Part shown: piece after piece, positions 57,649-64,000 of the stretch
How the letters are laid out: every line of letters starts with the position of its first letter
Position numbering within the stretch: the first letter of the stretch is position 1
Assembly (NCBI RefSeq): GCF_013113715.1
Contig: NZ_CP053344.1
Coordinates: 186,001 to 250,000, forward strand
DNA length: 64,000 bases
Origin: Herbiconiux sp. SALV-R1
GTDB taxonomy: Bacteria > Actinomycetota > Actinomycetes > Actinomycetales > Microbacteriaceae
Direction: 5' to 3'
Translations under genes and position numbers: made by a program
The notes under the pieces: generated by a model
The model's input: the letters and a program-made list of their open reading frames with translations, nothing else
Databases searched by the model: none
Told to the model about the DNA's origin: nothing

Positions 57649-58500
57649 GTGATCGGGCGCAACAAGGGCATCTACAAGACGCCGGCCGAACTGCGCCTCA
57701 TGGTCGCCCCCGGCCTCGCGACCGCGGCGTCTCTCGCCGCGGTGCGCGCCGCCATCCGCCCGGGCATCTCCACCCTCGAGCTCGACGCCATCGCCGACCG
57801 GGCGATCCGTGAGCTCGGCGGGGTCTCGAACTTCCAGATGGTTCCGGGGTACTCGCACACGGTCTGCGCCTCGGTGAACGACGACGTCGTGCACGGCATC
57901 CCGAACGGGCGCCGGCTCGAGCCGGGCGACATCGTGTCGATCGACAGCGGCGCCGACATCGGGGGCTGGAACGGCGACTCCGCGATGACCATCGTGCTCG
58001 ACGACCCGGCTCGGCCGGAGCTCGTTGCCGCACGGCAGCTGCTCTCCGACGTGACCGAGCAGTCGCTCTGGCACGGCATCGCGCGGCTCGCCACCGCCCA
58101 TCACCTCAACGAGGTCGGCGAGGCGATCGAGGAGTACGTGGAGGAGCATCCGTCGACCAAGGCGGGCGCGACGTACGGCATCCTCACCGACTACATCGGG
58201 CACGGCATCGGCCGCAGCATGCACGAGGCGCCGCCGGTGTTCAACTACCGGGTGCGTCAGCGCGGCCCCGAGGTGAAGCCCGGGCTGGTCGTCGCCATCG
58301 AGCCGATGATCACGGCGGGCACGACCGAGACCTTCGTGCGCGACGACGAGTGGACCGTGGCCTCGGCCGACGGCAGTATGGCGAGCCACTGGGAGCACTC
58401 GGTGGCGGTGCACAAGGACGGCATCTGGGTGCTGACCGCCGAAGACGGCGGGGCCTCGGGCCTCCTGCCTCTCGGCATCACGCCGGTGCCCATTCCGTAG
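57649..58500 (+). CDS. map: Methionine aminopeptidase, type I
   Basis: Removes N-terminal methionine from nascent proteins. The 283-residue product carries the five metal ligands: Asp99 (SIDSGAD), Asp110 (WNGDSAM), His185 (GHGIGRSMHE), Glu218 (AIEPM) and Glu249 (HWEHSV). The N-terminal IYKTPAELRLMVAPGLATAA is usual. The GTG at 57649 is used. In most actinobacteria infA, rpmJ, rpsM, rpsK, rpoA and rplQ follow; here an unrelated dehydrogenase follows instead. Confidence 0.97.
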   Translation: MIGRNKGIYKTPAELRLMVAPGLATAASLAAVRAAIRPGISTLELDAIADRAIRELGGVSNFQMVPGYSHTVCASVNDDVVHGIPNGRRLEPGDIVSIDSGADIGGWNGDSAMTIVLDDPARPELVAARQLLSDVTEQSLWHGIARLATAHHLNEVGEAIEEYVEEHPSTKAGATYGILTDYIGHGIGRSMHEAPPVFNYRVRQRGPEVKPGLVVAIEPMITAGTTETFVRDDEWTVASADGSMASHWEHSVAVHKDGIWVLTAEDGGASGLLPLGITPVPIP

Positions 58501-58568
58501 CCCGCTCGAGCACTCGGGCGGGGAAGCGAGCCGGACGGCCGGCTCTCGAGCGAAGGCGGGTCGGTTCG

Positions 58569-59549
58569 GTGAAGGTCCTCATCACGGGTGGAGCAGGCTT
58601 CCTCGGCGATCGTCTGGCGCGCACGCTGCTCGCGCGCGGGGAGGTGACGGTCGCGGGGGAGACGTCGCCGCTCACCGGCGTGACCATCGTCGATCGGGTG
58701 CTGCCGCGGCCCGACCTCGTCGACGACGGGCGGGTCTCCGCCGTGGTGGGCGACCTGGGCGAGGCCCTCGGCGACGGGGTGCTCGACGGCGTCGACCTCG
58801 TGTTCCACCTCGCGGCCGTGGTGTCGAGCGAGGCCGAGCGCGACTTCGACCTCGGCATGCGCGTAAACCTCGCCGCCACCATGGAGCTGCTCGAGGCCTG
58901 CCGTGCCCGGCCCACGCCGCCGCGCCTGGTCTTCACGAGCTCGCTCGCCGTGTTCGGATCGACGGATGCGCTGCCGCTGCCACCCGTCATCACCGACGAG
59001 ACGCTGCCGACGCCGCAGTCGAGCTACGGCATCCAGAAGTTCATCGGAGAGCAACTGGTCGCCGACTACGCCCGTCGCGGGCTCGTGCCCGCCCGCACGG
59101 TGCGGCTGATGACGGTGGCGGTGCGTCCTGGCGCGCCGAACGCGGCGGCGTCGAGCTTCCTCTCGGGCATCGTGCGCGAGCCGCTGGCGGGAGTCGCGAG
59201 CAACAGTCCGGTGCCCCCCGAGACGCTGGTGGCGCTCAGCTCACCCGCCCGCACCGTCGAGGGCGTGCTGCTCGCGGCCGCCGCGACCGACGCCGACTGG
59301 GGCCCGCACACCGCGCTCACCCTCCCCGCCCTCACCGTGAGCGTCGGGGAGATGGTGGCCGCTCTCGAACGCGTGGGCGGGCCGGATGCCGCGGCGCTCG
59401 TGGGGTGGGAGCCCGACGAGGCGGTCGCCCGCATCGTCACCAGCTGGCCCTCCCGCTTCGACTCCACCCGCGCCCGCCGCCTCGGCCTCACCGCCGACCC
59501 CGACTTCGACACCATCGTCGCCGCCTACCTCGCGGAGAACCGGGCGTAG
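58569..59549 (+). CDS. NAD-dependent epimerase/dehydratase, DenD-like
   Basis: A 326-residue extended short-chain dehydrogenase. The NAD loop is GGAGFLGDRLA near residue 8, the active-site tyrosine and lysine are in SYGIQKF, and the serine is in FTSSLAVFG. The overall pattern, with LPRPDLVDDGRV and RLMTVAVRPGAPNAAASSFL, resembles D-erythronate dehydrogenase (DenD), part of a tetronate breakdown route, but no other genes of that route are here. The GTG at 58569 follows AAGGCGGG. It lies 68 bases after map and converges on the PTS regulator with a 64-base spacer. Confidence 0.82.
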   Translation: MKVLITGGAGFLGDRLARTLLARGEVTVAGETSPLTGVTIVDRVLPRPDLVDDGRVSAVVGDLGEALGDGVLDGVDLVFHLAAVVSSEAERDFDLGMRVNLAATMELLEACRARPTPPRLVFTSSLAVFGSTDALPLPPVITDETLPTPQSSYGIQKFIGEQLVADYARRGLVPARTVRLMTVAVRPGAPNAAASSFLSGIVREPLAGVASNSPVPPETLVALSSPARTVEGVLLAAAATDADWGPHTALTLPALTVSVGEMVAALERVGGPDAAALVGWEPDEAVARIVTSWPSRFDSTRARRLGLTADPDFDTIVAAYLAENRA

Positions 59550-59613
59550 CAGGGGCCTGGCACGAGCATCCGTGTCGCCCGCTGCCGGCGCCCGCAGGTG
59601 ATCATTCTGGCGC

Positions 59614-61524
59614 TCAGGCGTCGATGACGTGCACCAGCTCGTCGATGAAGGAGGAGAAGTCGGTGGCGCGGCGCACGATGCGCTGCACGTCGTCGCGGTC
59701 GGAGAAGACCTCGACGAACTGGTCGAAGACGGTCTGGAAGGCCTTGCGGCCGGTCTCGCTGAAGGCGATGAGCGCGATGACGTTCACGCGGTTCTCGCCC
59801 CAGGGCATCGGCGTCTCGTTCACCACGAGGGCGATGGCGGTGCGGGCCGCGCTCATCACCATCGAGTGCGGTACGGCGATGGTGTCGGTGAACGCGGTCG
59901 ACGACATCGCCTCGCGCTCGATCGCGCCCTCCACGTAGCTCTCGTCGATGACGCCGAGCGCCACCATCGAGCGGCCGAGGGTGCGGATGAGGTCGGCCTC
60001 CGAGCTCGCCTGCAGGTTGCGCCAGAACAGCCGCTCGTCGAAGTACTCGAGCAGCTCGTCTTTGATCTCCATGCGCCGACGGTGCCGCCTGACCGACGCG
60101 ATGGAGCGCCGGATGGCCTCGAGGTCGGCCTTGCTCAGGAACGGCTGGATGACCACCACGTTGTCGCGCGCCGCCGGCACCGGCAGGGTGGTGACCACGA
60201 TGTCGGAGGAGAGCGCCGACCAGTCGACGTCGGTGCGGGTGATGACCACGTCGACCTGCAGCTCGCTGCCGAGCTCCGCCTCGAGCTTCGCCCGGAGCGA
60301 CAGGTGCAGGTCGTAGTAGTTGGGGCTCACGATCGCGCAGCTCACCCGCTCCTCGCGCAGGTTCTGCCGTTCGAGGTACGAGCCGACGTGCAGCGCGATG
60401 TAGGCGATCTCGTCGTCGTTCACCGTGATGCCGTGCCGGCGCTGCACCTGGCTGGCGATGAACACGGCGAGCTCGTAGATCATGGGGTACGAGCCCTTGA
60501 TCGACCGCGTCATCGGGTTGCGGGAGTGCGAGTTCTCCTGGGCCCGGGCCACCAGGTTCCGCACGTGCAGGCTCAGCCGCACGATGAAGTCGTCGTCGTC
60601 GAGGTCGACGAGGTACTCGTCGCTCGCCAGACGGGCGATACGGCGCATCTCGGCGAGGTCGTCGGCGTCGAGGAAGCCCTCGGCGATGTCTTCGGTCGAC
60701 TCGCCGTGGCCGGGCGTGAGCACCCTGGTGGTGAGGAGCACCGAGAGGTAGGCGAGCTCGCGCTGACTGAGCGCGGTGCCGAAGTGCGCGGTCACGAGCG
60801 CGTCGAGCTGCGCGGCGATGTCGCGCACGCTGTCGCTCGGCTCGGCCACCGACACGGCGTCGATGTGCTGGTTCTTCGAGGCGCGGTCGACTGCGATCAC
60901 CACGTGCAGCAGCACATTGTTGAGGGAGTACTCGTTGACGAAGTATCCGTTGCCGTCGAGCATCTTGATGAGCTCCGACTTGAACCCGGCCAGGTTCTTC
61001 GAGGCGAAGGAACGCTGGATCGTCTCGAGATCGAGGAAGCCCTGGGCGCTCTCGTCGCGGAAGATGCGGCTGAGCAACCGCCGGCGGTTGAGCTCGCTGC
61101 CGGTGAGCGCGACCGAGGCGCCTTTGCGCCCGAGCGTGAGCCCCGCCTCCTCGACGAGCAGTCGCGCCTTGCGCAGATCGGCCTCGACCGTCGACTCGCT
61201 CACGTAGAGCTCGGCCGCCAGCTCGTAGACGTCGAGACCGGATGGCGAGTCGCCGAGACGCCTGATGATGTGGTGCACCCGCTCCCGCGGAGCATCCCGC
61301 GACCGCGACTCCGAGACGAAGCTCGCGTAGGCCTCGCGGTTGAGGCGGTACCCGCTGGTGGAGGAGGCGATCACCTCGAGCGGTCTCGCCGCCGACTTCA
61401 CGCTCGTGACATAGCTGCGCACGCTCCGGGTCGTCACCCCGAGCCTGTCGGCAAGCTCGCCGGCCGTCACCCAGTCGTCTGACTCGGCAAGATACTCCAG
61501 CAGCCTCTCGTGCTTCGCGCTCAT
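59614..61524 (-). CDS. PRD- and PTS-domain transcriptional activator (MtlR/ManR type)
   Basis: A 636-residue multidomain regulator of PTS sugars. In order: an HTH domain (residues ~1-60, LADRLGVTTRSVRSYVTSVK), a second helical DNA-binding part, PRD1 (histidine in NNVLLHVVIAVDRA), PRD2 (EIAYIALHVG), an EIIB-like domain, and an EIIA domain with the phosphorylated histidine in DTIAVPHSM. The EIIB-like domain has CAIVSPNYYDLH where active EIIB domains have a cysteine in CPxGxGTS, so that site appears lost. EI, HPr and EII components should modulate it by phosphorylation. It is divergent from the PTS operon it probably controls; GGAGG precedes the ATG. Confidence 0.9.
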   Translation of the reverse strand: MSAKHERLLEYLAESDDWVTAGELADRLGVTTRSVRSYVTSVKSAARPLEVIASSTSGYRLNREAYASFVSESRSRDAPRERVHHIIRRLGDSPSGLDVYELAAELYVSESTVEADLRKARLLVEEAGLTLGRKGASVALTGSELNRRRLLSRIFRDESAQGFLDLETIQRSFASKNLAGFKSELIKMLDGNGYFVNEYSLNNVLLHVVIAVDRASKNQHIDAVSVAEPSDSVRDIAAQLDALVTAHFGTALSQRELAYLSVLLTTRVLTPGHGESTEDIAEGFLDADDLAEMRRIARLASDEYLVDLDDDDFIVRLSLHVRNLVARAQENSHSRNPMTRSIKGSYPMIYELAVFIASQVQRRHGITVNDDEIAYIALHVGSYLERQNLREERVSCAIVSPNYYDLHLSLRAKLEAELGSELQVDVVITRTDVDWSALSSDIVVTTLPVPAARDNVVVIQPFLSKADLEAIRRSIASVRRHRRRMEIKDELLEYFDERLFWRNLQASSEADLIRTLGRSMVALGVIDESYVEGAIEREAMSSTAFTDTIAVPHSMVMSAARTAIALVVNETPMPWGENRVNVIALIAFSETGRKAFQTVFDQFVEVFSDRDDVQRIVRRATDFSSFIDELVHVIDA

Positions 61525-61542
61525 CTGCCTCCACCCTAAGCG

Positions 61543-61559
61543 CCGGAAGCCCCTTCCGG
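61543..61559. promoter_or_regulatory. Palindrome in the divergent PTS spacer
   Basis: CCGGAAG-CCC-CTTCCGG lies in the 117-base spacer between the regulator and the IIB gene, 19 bases before the regulator ATG. It is a candidate operator. A related half-site CGGAAGGAAGG follows at about 61565. Confidence 0.5.
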
Positions 61560-61641
61560 GGGTGCGGAAGGAAGGCTGCTGGAACGGGGGAGGGGTGTGC
61601 CGGAGGATCGTAGAGAACCACCAGGACGCGAGGAGGCGTGC

Positions 61642-61968
61642 GTGAACACAGTGCTCATCGTCTGCGGTGCAGGAGCGTCGAGCACCTTTCTCGCTCTCCG
61701 CCTCCGCCGCATCGCGATGGCGCGCGGCCTCGATCTGGTCGTGGAGGCGGGCTCACTGCCCGACCTCGACGAACGGATGCGGGAGACCACAGTCCTGCTG
61801 GTCGGACCCCACCTCGGCTCACGCTTCGACGAACTCGACGAGCGCGCGCGCCTGGTGGGTGCGCGGGCCGCGATGCTCCCCGACACCGTCTTCGGACCGG
61901 AGGGCGCAGACCACGCAGCCGACCTGGTGATCGCAACGCTCGAACGCAAGGAGACAGACCATGGCTGA
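61642..61968 (+). CDS. Stand-alone PTS EIIB-like protein
   Basis: A 108-residue cytosolic protein of the lactose/cellobiose or galactitol EIIB kind. The phosphocysteine is Cys8 in IVCGAGASSTFLALRLR, matching CxxGxxSS, followed by a Rossmann-like fold with TVLLVGPHLGSRFDEL. EIIB hands phosphate from EIIA to the sugar; a matching IIC is not adjacent, so it may instead signal to the regulator next door, whose own EIIB cysteine is missing. The GTG at 61642 follows AGGAGG by five bases. Its end overlaps the HPr gene by eight bases. Confidence 0.8.
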   Translation: MNTVLIVCGAGASSTFLALRLRRIAMARGLDLVVEAGSLPDLDERMRETTVLLVGPHLGSRFDELDERARLVGARAAMLPDTVFGPEGADHAADLVIATLERKETDHG

Positions 61969-62230
61969 ACGAACCGTCGAACTGGCATCCGCACACGGGC
62001 TCCACGCGCGCCCCGCCACCCTCTTCACGCAGGCCGTGGCGAAGTCAGGCGTGCCGGTCACCATCGCGAAAGGGGACGGCAAGGCGGTGAACGCCGCCAG
62101 CATCCTCGGCGTCATCTCGCTCGGCATCGAGCAGGGCGACACCGTCACCCTCGCCTCCGACGCCCCCTCCTCCGACGCCCTCCTGGACGAGCTGGTGACC
62201 CTGCTCGCCACCGACATGGACGCCCAGTGA
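61961..62230 (+). CDS. ptsH: Phosphocarrier protein HPr
   Basis: General PTS phosphocarrier. The 89-residue product has the active histidine in GLHARPA (His15) and a regulatory-serine region NAASILGVISLGIEQGD (Ser47), as in Gram-positive HPr, though HPr kinase is generally lacking in actinobacteria. The start overlaps the IIB gene, and the TGA overlaps the ATG of Enzyme I, so the three genes are coupled. Confidence 0.96.
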   Translation: MAERTVELASAHGLHARPATLFTQAVAKSGVPVTIAKGDGKAVNAASILGVISLGIEQGDTVTLASDAPSSDALLDELVTLLATDMDAQ

Positions 62231-63930
62231 TGGTCGACGTCACCGACGGTGTGCTGACCGGCACCGGCATTGGCCGCGGCATCGCCGTGGGCACCGTGCT
62301 GCGGATGCCCGACCCGCTCCCCGAGCCCGACGACGTCGCGAGCGCCCTCACCGCAGACGCCGAGAAGGAGCGCGCTCGCGCCTCGCTCGCGGCCACGGCC
62401 GCGATCATCCGGCACCGCGGCGAACGCGCCGGCGGTTCGGCGAAAGACGTGCTCGAGGCCCAGGCCTTCATGGCCGAAGACCCCACGCTCATCGACGACA
62501 TCGGGGTGCGCATCGACGCCGGCAAGACCGCCGAGCGCGCCGTGTTCGAGGCCTTCGCCACCTTCCGCGACCTGCTCGTGAGCATGGGCGGCTACATGGG
62601 GGAGCGCGCCACCGACCTCGACGACGTGTCGCAGCGCGTGGTCGCGCACCTGCGCGGCGTTCCGGCTCCCGGGGTGCCCGACCCCGAGCATCCGTTCATC
62701 CTCGTCGCCCGTGACCTCGCCCCCGCCGACACGGCCCTGCTCGACCTCGGCAAGGTGCTCGCGCTCGTGACGAGCGACGGCGGGCCGACCTCGCACACCG
62801 CGATCCTCGCCCGCGAGAAGTCGATCGTGGCCGTGGTGGGCGTGAAGGATGCGCTGGGTCTCGCCGACGACACCGAGATCGTCGTCGACGCGGCGGCGGG
62901 CACGGTCACCGTGGCCCCCGACGACGCGCAGCGCGCCGACGCCGTGGCGCGGGCGGAGGCGCTCGCCGCCTCCCGCACGCAGGCGACCGGCCCCGGTGTG
63001 CTCGCCGACGGCACCGCGATTCCCCTGCTGGCCAACCTTGGATCGGCCGACGGCGCGGACGATGCCGTGGCGAAGGGCGCGGAGGGTGTGGGCCTGTTCC
63101 GCACCGAGTTCCTCTTCCTCGACGCCGCGACGGCGCCGACCGTCGACGAGCAGAAGGCGCAGTACGTGCGGCTGCTGCAGGCGTTCCCGGGCAAGAAGGT
63201 GGTGGTGCGGGCGCTCGACGCCGGCGCCGACAAGCCGCTCAGCTTCCTCAACGACGCCGCCGAGGAGAACCCGGCGCTCGGCCTCCGCGGTCTCCGTGCG
63301 CTGCGCGCCAACGAGCCCATCCTGCGCGACCAGCTGACGGCGCTCGCCGCAGCCGACGCCGAGACCGAGGCCGACGTCTGGGTGATGGCGCCGATGGTGT
63401 CGACGGTCGAGGAGACCCGGTACTTCACCGCGCTCGCCCGGCAGCTCGGGCTGAAGACCGCCGGCGTGATGGTGGAGGTGCCGTCGTCTGCGCTGCTGGC
63501 CGACCGCATCCTCGCCGACGCCGACTTCGCGTCGATCGGCACGAACGACCTCACCCAGTACACGCTCGCTGCCGACCGGCTGCTCGGCTCGGTGGCCTCG
63601 TTCCAAGACCCGTGGCACCCCGCGGTGCTGAAACTCGTGGGCGAGGTCGGCAAGGCCGGCCGCGCCGCGGGCAAGCCCGTCGGCATCTGCGGCGAAGCCG
63701 CCGCCGACCCGCTGCTGGCCGTCGTGCTCGTCGGCCTCGGCGCCACCACTCTCTCGATGTCGCCGTCGGCCCTCGCCGACGTGCGCGCCGAGCTCGCACA
63801 GTACTCGCTCGAGCAGGCAGTCGCCTTCGCCGAGCTCGCCCTCCAGGCCTCGAGCGCCGTCGAAGCGCGCGCGGCCGTCACCGCAGCTGCATCACCCACC
63901 ACTCACACAGAAACGGAGCAGTCGTCATGA
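62230..63930 (+). CDS. ptsI: PTS Enzyme I (PEP-protein phosphotransferase)
   Basis: Transfers phosphate from phosphoenolpyruvate to HPr. The 566-residue product has the swivelling-domain histidine in TSDGGPTSHTAIL (His189), the PEP-binding barrel motifs GVGLFRTEFLFLD and RALDAGADKP, MAPMVSTVEETR, and the catalytic cysteine in GICGEAAADP. The ATG at 62230 overlaps the ptsH stop; a GTG three bases earlier is possible. The TGA overlaps the ATG of the next gene. Placement between HPr and a permease suggests the general PTS proteins are induced with the sugar. Confidence 0.96.
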   Translation: MVDVTDGVLTGTGIGRGIAVGTVLRMPDPLPEPDDVASALTADAEKERARASLAATAAIIRHRGERAGGSAKDVLEAQAFMAEDPTLIDDIGVRIDAGKTAERAVFEAFATFRDLLVSMGGYMGERATDLDDVSQRVVAHLRGVPAPGVPDPEHPFILVARDLAPADTALLDLGKVLALVTSDGGPTSHTAILAREKSIVAVVGVKDALGLADDTEIVVDAAAGTVTVAPDDAQRADAVARAEALAASRTQATGPGVLADGTAIPLLANLGSADGADDAVAKGAEGVGLFRTEFLFLDAATAPTVDEQKAQYVRLLQAFPGKKVVVRALDAGADKPLSFLNDAAEENPALGLRGLRALRANEPILRDQLTALAAADAETEADVWVMAPMVSTVEETRYFTALARQLGLKTAGVMVEVPSSALLADRILADADFASIGTNDLTQYTLAADRLLGSVASFQDPWHPAVLKLVGEVGKAGRAAGKPVGICGEAAADPLLAVVLVGLGATTLSMSPSALADVRAELAQYSLEQAVAFAELALQASSAVEARAAVTAAASPTTHTETEQSS

Positions 63931-64000
63931 CAACGACGTCAGATACGAAGGCACGGGGAGGTGCCCGCGTCCGCGTTCAGCGGTTCGGCACCTTCCTCTC
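63927..64000 (+). CDS. PTS mannitol-type IICB permease, start only
   Basis: Only 24 codons are in the window. The sequence MTTTSDTKARGGARVRVQRF followed by GTFLS matches the N-terminus of actinobacterial mannitol-specific EIICB (an amphipathic start and the segment RVQRFGTFLS before the first membrane helix). The ATG overlaps the ptsI stop (ATGA). The identification is by recall from this short stretch and from the mannitol-type regulator upstream, so it is tentative. Confidence 0.65.
   Translation, partial: MTTTSDTKARGGARVRVQRFGTFL

Overview
The window is about 64 kb of high-GC chromosomal DNA from an actinobacterium, very probably a member of the Microbacteriaceae (Micrococcales). The 16S rRNA reads as that family (genus not resolved; it recalls Herbiconiux, Subtercola or Frondihabitans). 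Coding sequence is strongly G/C-biased at third positions, GTG and TTG starts are common, and the accessory genes (DUF2071, DUF427, DUF1684, Lhr-Nei, Rv0909-like antitoxin) are typical of the group.

Layout. (1) 1-22.8 kb is a patchwork of short, mostly single genes: thyA (cut by the left edge), a DUF2071 protein, a HAD hydrolase, a YbaK-type deacylase, an esterase, a YjbR protein, the nei-lhr DNA repair pair, a NUDIX-like protein, a YdeI protein, a DEAD-box RNA helicase, two secreted beta-propellers, a SprT-like protease with a TPR protein, a lipoprotein sugar dehydrogenase and a spermidine-synthase-like protein. Its spacers hold several unusual palindromes and tandem repeats. (2) 22.8-37.9 kb is the information core: rpoB-rpoC from a well-defined divergent promoter, a membrane protein, the str operon (rpsL-rpsG-fusA-tuf), a small antitoxin-like protein and tyrS. 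(3) 38.1-43.7 kb is a complete rrn operon (16S-23S-5S, no tRNA in the spacers) with a readable promoter, a BoxB/BoxA-like leader and a strong terminator. (4) 43.7-45.7 kb holds a type IB topoisomerase directly behind the rrn terminator, a 101-bp element with perfect inverted ends, and a fructosamine-kinase-like gene. (5) 45.9-58.5 kb is the S10-spc ribosomal protein cluster from rpsJ through rplO, then secY, adk and map. (6) 58.5-64 kb has an SDR dehydrogenase, a PTS-domain regulator and a divergent PTS operon (IIB, HPr, Enzyme I, and the start of a mannitol IICB permease cut by the right edge).

How the genes work together. The middle 35 kb encodes much of the transcription and translation apparatus, with all its genes rightward. 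The right end encodes the general PTS proteins plus a sugar permease under a PTS-controlled activator, probably for mannitol. The left part is repair, RNA remodelling and metabolite clean-up genes. Many of these have a TANNNT-like box exactly 6-7 bases before the start codon, pointing to leaderless mRNAs.

I see no phage, IS transposase, CRISPR array or biosynthetic cluster. The least explained items are the twin palindromes at 1861-2006, the palindrome over the rpoB -10 box, the inverted-repeat element at 44751-44851, the nested inverted repeat between rplO and secY, and the recurrent nonamer GACGGATGC. Gene functions come from recognising family motifs by eye; no database search was possible.
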